The notes below the pieces were generated by a model. That model worked only from the letters and a program-made list of their open reading frames with translations, made no database searches and was not told where the DNA came from. The translations under genes were made by a program, and so were the position numbers. A stretch of 12,063 nucleotides of DNA from Dehalococcoidales bacterium (GTDB lineage Bacteria > Chloroflexota > Dehalococcoidia > Dehalococcoidales > UBA5627): positions 1 to 12,063 of the forward strand of contig JAAYNN010000136.1 of NCBI GenBank assembly GCA_012520835.1, read 5' to 3'. Positions 12,058-12,063 of this stretch are shown one piece after another. Each line of letters starts with the position of its first letter. The stretch's first letter is position 1.

Positions 12058-12063
12058 TCTGGA

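Noticed and set aside
1..12063. CRISPR array, prophage, integrase or defence system
   Set aside because: No regularly spaced direct repeats and no transposase, integrase, Cas or phage proteins are visible. The repeats present are few, dispersed and hairpin-like.

Overview
The window looks like chromosomal DNA of a bacterium with moderate GC. It carries one complete heat-shock locus and several small housekeeping operons, with structured repeats between genes. The gene set suggests Chloroflexota, possibly a relative of Dehalococcoidia. The hints are hrcA-grpE-dnaK-dnaJ with an HrcA-type repressor, a DnaK starting with GTTFSEVAV, an ArgA-like GNAT with a Cys cluster, and many small hairpin repeats. 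This placement is an inference; no rRNA or marker gene settles it.

Layout. Positions 1-321 are non-coding and hold an inverted copy of a repeat (R1) and small hairpins. Positions 322-2147 (minus) are a tight operon, read nadK, then an ArgA-like GNAT, then a Nudix hydrolase of ADP-ribose pyrophosphatase type. Its promoter (2197-2225) has a 17-bp spacer filled by a dyad. Positions 2238-2609 (minus) encode a small membrane protein with a TatA-like N-terminus. Positions 2799-3998 (minus) encode a four-helix membrane protein of unknown function. A second repeat (R2) lies between these two genes. Positions 4223-9145 (plus) are the heat-shock locus: sigma-70-type promoter, CIRCE operator, hrcA, grpE, dnaK, then a double-terminator region, then dnaJ. 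Positions 9146-9440 lie between convergent genes and hold a second R1 copy. Positions 9441-10350 (minus) hold a class I fumarase/tartrate dehydratase beta subunit without its alpha partner, followed by a HIT-family gene. Positions 10460-11072 (minus) are a type II toxin-antitoxin pair (AbrB-like antitoxin, RelE-like toxin). Positions 11360-11788 (plus) encode a threonine-rich lipoprotein. The rest is a third R1 copy and hairpins.

How the genes work together. HrcA should repress its own operon through the CIRCE box just downstream of the promoter. GrpE and DnaJ are the nucleotide-exchange factor and J-domain partner of DnaK. dnaJ is separated from dnaK by two terminator-like hairpins, so its level is probably set apart from dnaK. 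The nadK operon joins NADP synthesis with an ADP-ribose-type hydrolase.

No clear multi-gene novel system is visible. The best leads are the symmetric CIRCE variant paired with altered HrcA residues, the hairpin-rich dnaK-dnaJ spacer, the dyad in the nadK promoter, the TatA-like membrane protein, the orphan fumarase beta subunit, the Thr-rich lipoprotein and two families of structured repeats.
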